Positions 63,654-64,000 of a stretch of DNA of 64,000 nucleotides are shown here, piece after piece (the first letter of the stretch is position 1; every line of letters starts with the position of its first letter). The stretch is from NCBI RefSeq assembly GCF_900099705.1, contig NZ_LT629695.1, positions 3,224,001 to 3,288,000 on the forward strand, in the 5' to 3' direction. Below the pieces are notes generated by a model. The model had not been told where the DNA came from, made no database searches, and saw only the letters and a list, made by a program, of their open reading frames with translations. The position numbers and the translations under genes were made by a program. The DNA is from Agrococcus jejuensis. Lineage in GTDB: Bacteria > Actinomycetota > Actinomycetes > Actinomycetales > Microbacteriaceae.

Positions 63654-64000
63654 ATGAAGAAGCTCATCAACGACCCGTCGAAGGTGGTGGACGAGGCCGT
63701 CGCAGGCATCGCCGCGGCGCACCCCGAGCTGCGCGTGATCGTCGATCCGCCCTACGTCATCGCACGCGGCGACGCGCCCGTGCAGGGCAAGGTCGGGCTC
63801 GTGTCGGGCGGTGGCTCGGGCCACGAGCCGCTGCACGGCGGCTTCGTCGGCTACGGCATGCTCGACGCGGCCGTGCCCGGCGCGGTCTTCACGTCGCCGA
63901 CGCCCGATCCGATCGTCGAGGCGACGAAGGCCGTCGACGGCGGGGCGGGCGTGCTGCACATCGTGAAGAACTACACGGGCGACGTGCTGAACTTCGAGAC
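63654..64000 (+). CDS. dhaK: Dihydroxyacetone kinase subunit DhaK (cut by window edge)
   Basis: The first 115 residues of the dihydroxyacetone-binding subunit. [19 protein letters not shown] is the usual N-terminus, [16 protein letters not shown] holds the substrate contacts and the loop that precedes the covalently binding His further on, and FTSPTPDPI and [14 protein letters not shown] are strongly conserved. PTS-dependent systems encode dhaL and dhaM next; these would lie beyond the edge. Divergent from glpFK, fitting a glycerol/dihydroxyacetone region. Confidence 0.93.
   Translation, partial: MKKLINDPSKVVDEAVAGIAAAHPELRVIVDPPYVIARGDAPVQGKVGLVSGGGSGHEPLHGGFVGYGMLDAAVPGAVFTSPTPDPIVEATKAVDGGAGVLHIVKNYTGDVLNFE

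Overview
The window is very GC-rich, densely packed actinobacterial chromosome. The gene set points to Microbacteriaceae: a bcc-aa3 respiratory chain split between ctaC-ctaD-ctaF and ctaE-qcrC-qcrA-qcrB-type operons, a DUF3043 protein, a DUF222/HNH protein behind a LexA box, ErpA, and many genes whose start codon sits 6-7 bases after a TANNNT -10 box (leaderless transcription). The genus cannot be fixed from this sequence alone.

Layout. (1) 1-2300, minus strand: methylcitrate-cycle operon gntR-prpD-prpB (prpB runs off the left edge). (2) 2682-3188: a lipoprotein. (3) 3223-13491: an Lrp/AsnC regulator divergent from an eight-gene branched-chain amino-acid (leucine) operon: E1-alpha, E1-beta and E2 of a 2-oxoacid dehydrogenase, acyl-CoA carboxylase beta and alpha, MaoC hydratase, CitE-type lyase and acyl-CoA dehydrogenase. 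A palindrome lies over the promoter between them. (4) 13562-15980: YibE/F membrane protein and a ROK kinase. (5) 16009-16084: tRNA-Ala(GGC), followed by an orphan gene of foreign-looking composition (16127-17389) with a possible PD-(D/E)xK-like motif. (6) 17555-20546: DJ-1/PfpI, YCII, DUF222-HNH under an SOS box, DUF2200. (7) 20584-27407, minus strand: an uncharacterised PTS operon (EIIA, EIIB, UlaA-like EIIC, small helical protein, class II aldolase, P-loop kinase, PRD/EIIA regulator, HAD phosphatase). (8) 27543-32660: frameshifted GNAT, PadR regulator, AarF/UbiB kinase, zinc alcohol dehydrogenase, SDR. (9) 32723-35247: ECF transporter T and fused double-ATPase without an S component. (10) 35338-37087: DUF1648 protein and amidohydrolase. 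(11) 37135-45760: a self-contained CoA-dependent catabolic operon of unknown substrate (two MaoC-like hydratases, MHS transporter, ThDP enzyme, CaiB CoA-transferase, HutC-type GntR, FGGY kinase) with a clear promoter and a perfect 16-bp operator. (12) 45775-58888: DUF3043, M20 peptidase, ErpA, ctaC-ctaD-ctaF, a small-gene patch (kinase, membrane-protein remnant, zinc ribbons, OhrR-like regulator), LLM oxidoreductase, and qcrB-qcrA-qcrC-ctaE on the minus strand. (13) 58962-61009: trpD and a membrane protein. (14) 61079-64000: glycerol use, glpF-glpK on minus and dhaK (cut by the right edge) on plus.

How the parts work together. The propionyl-CoA made by branched-chain oxidation (region 3) can feed the methylcitrate cycle (region 1). 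Regions 12-13 supply the terminal respiratory chain and the A-type iron-sulfur carrier. Regions 7, 9, 11 and 14 are uptake-plus-catabolism modules. The best candidate for an undescribed system is region 11; region 7 is second. Functions beyond family level there are inference.
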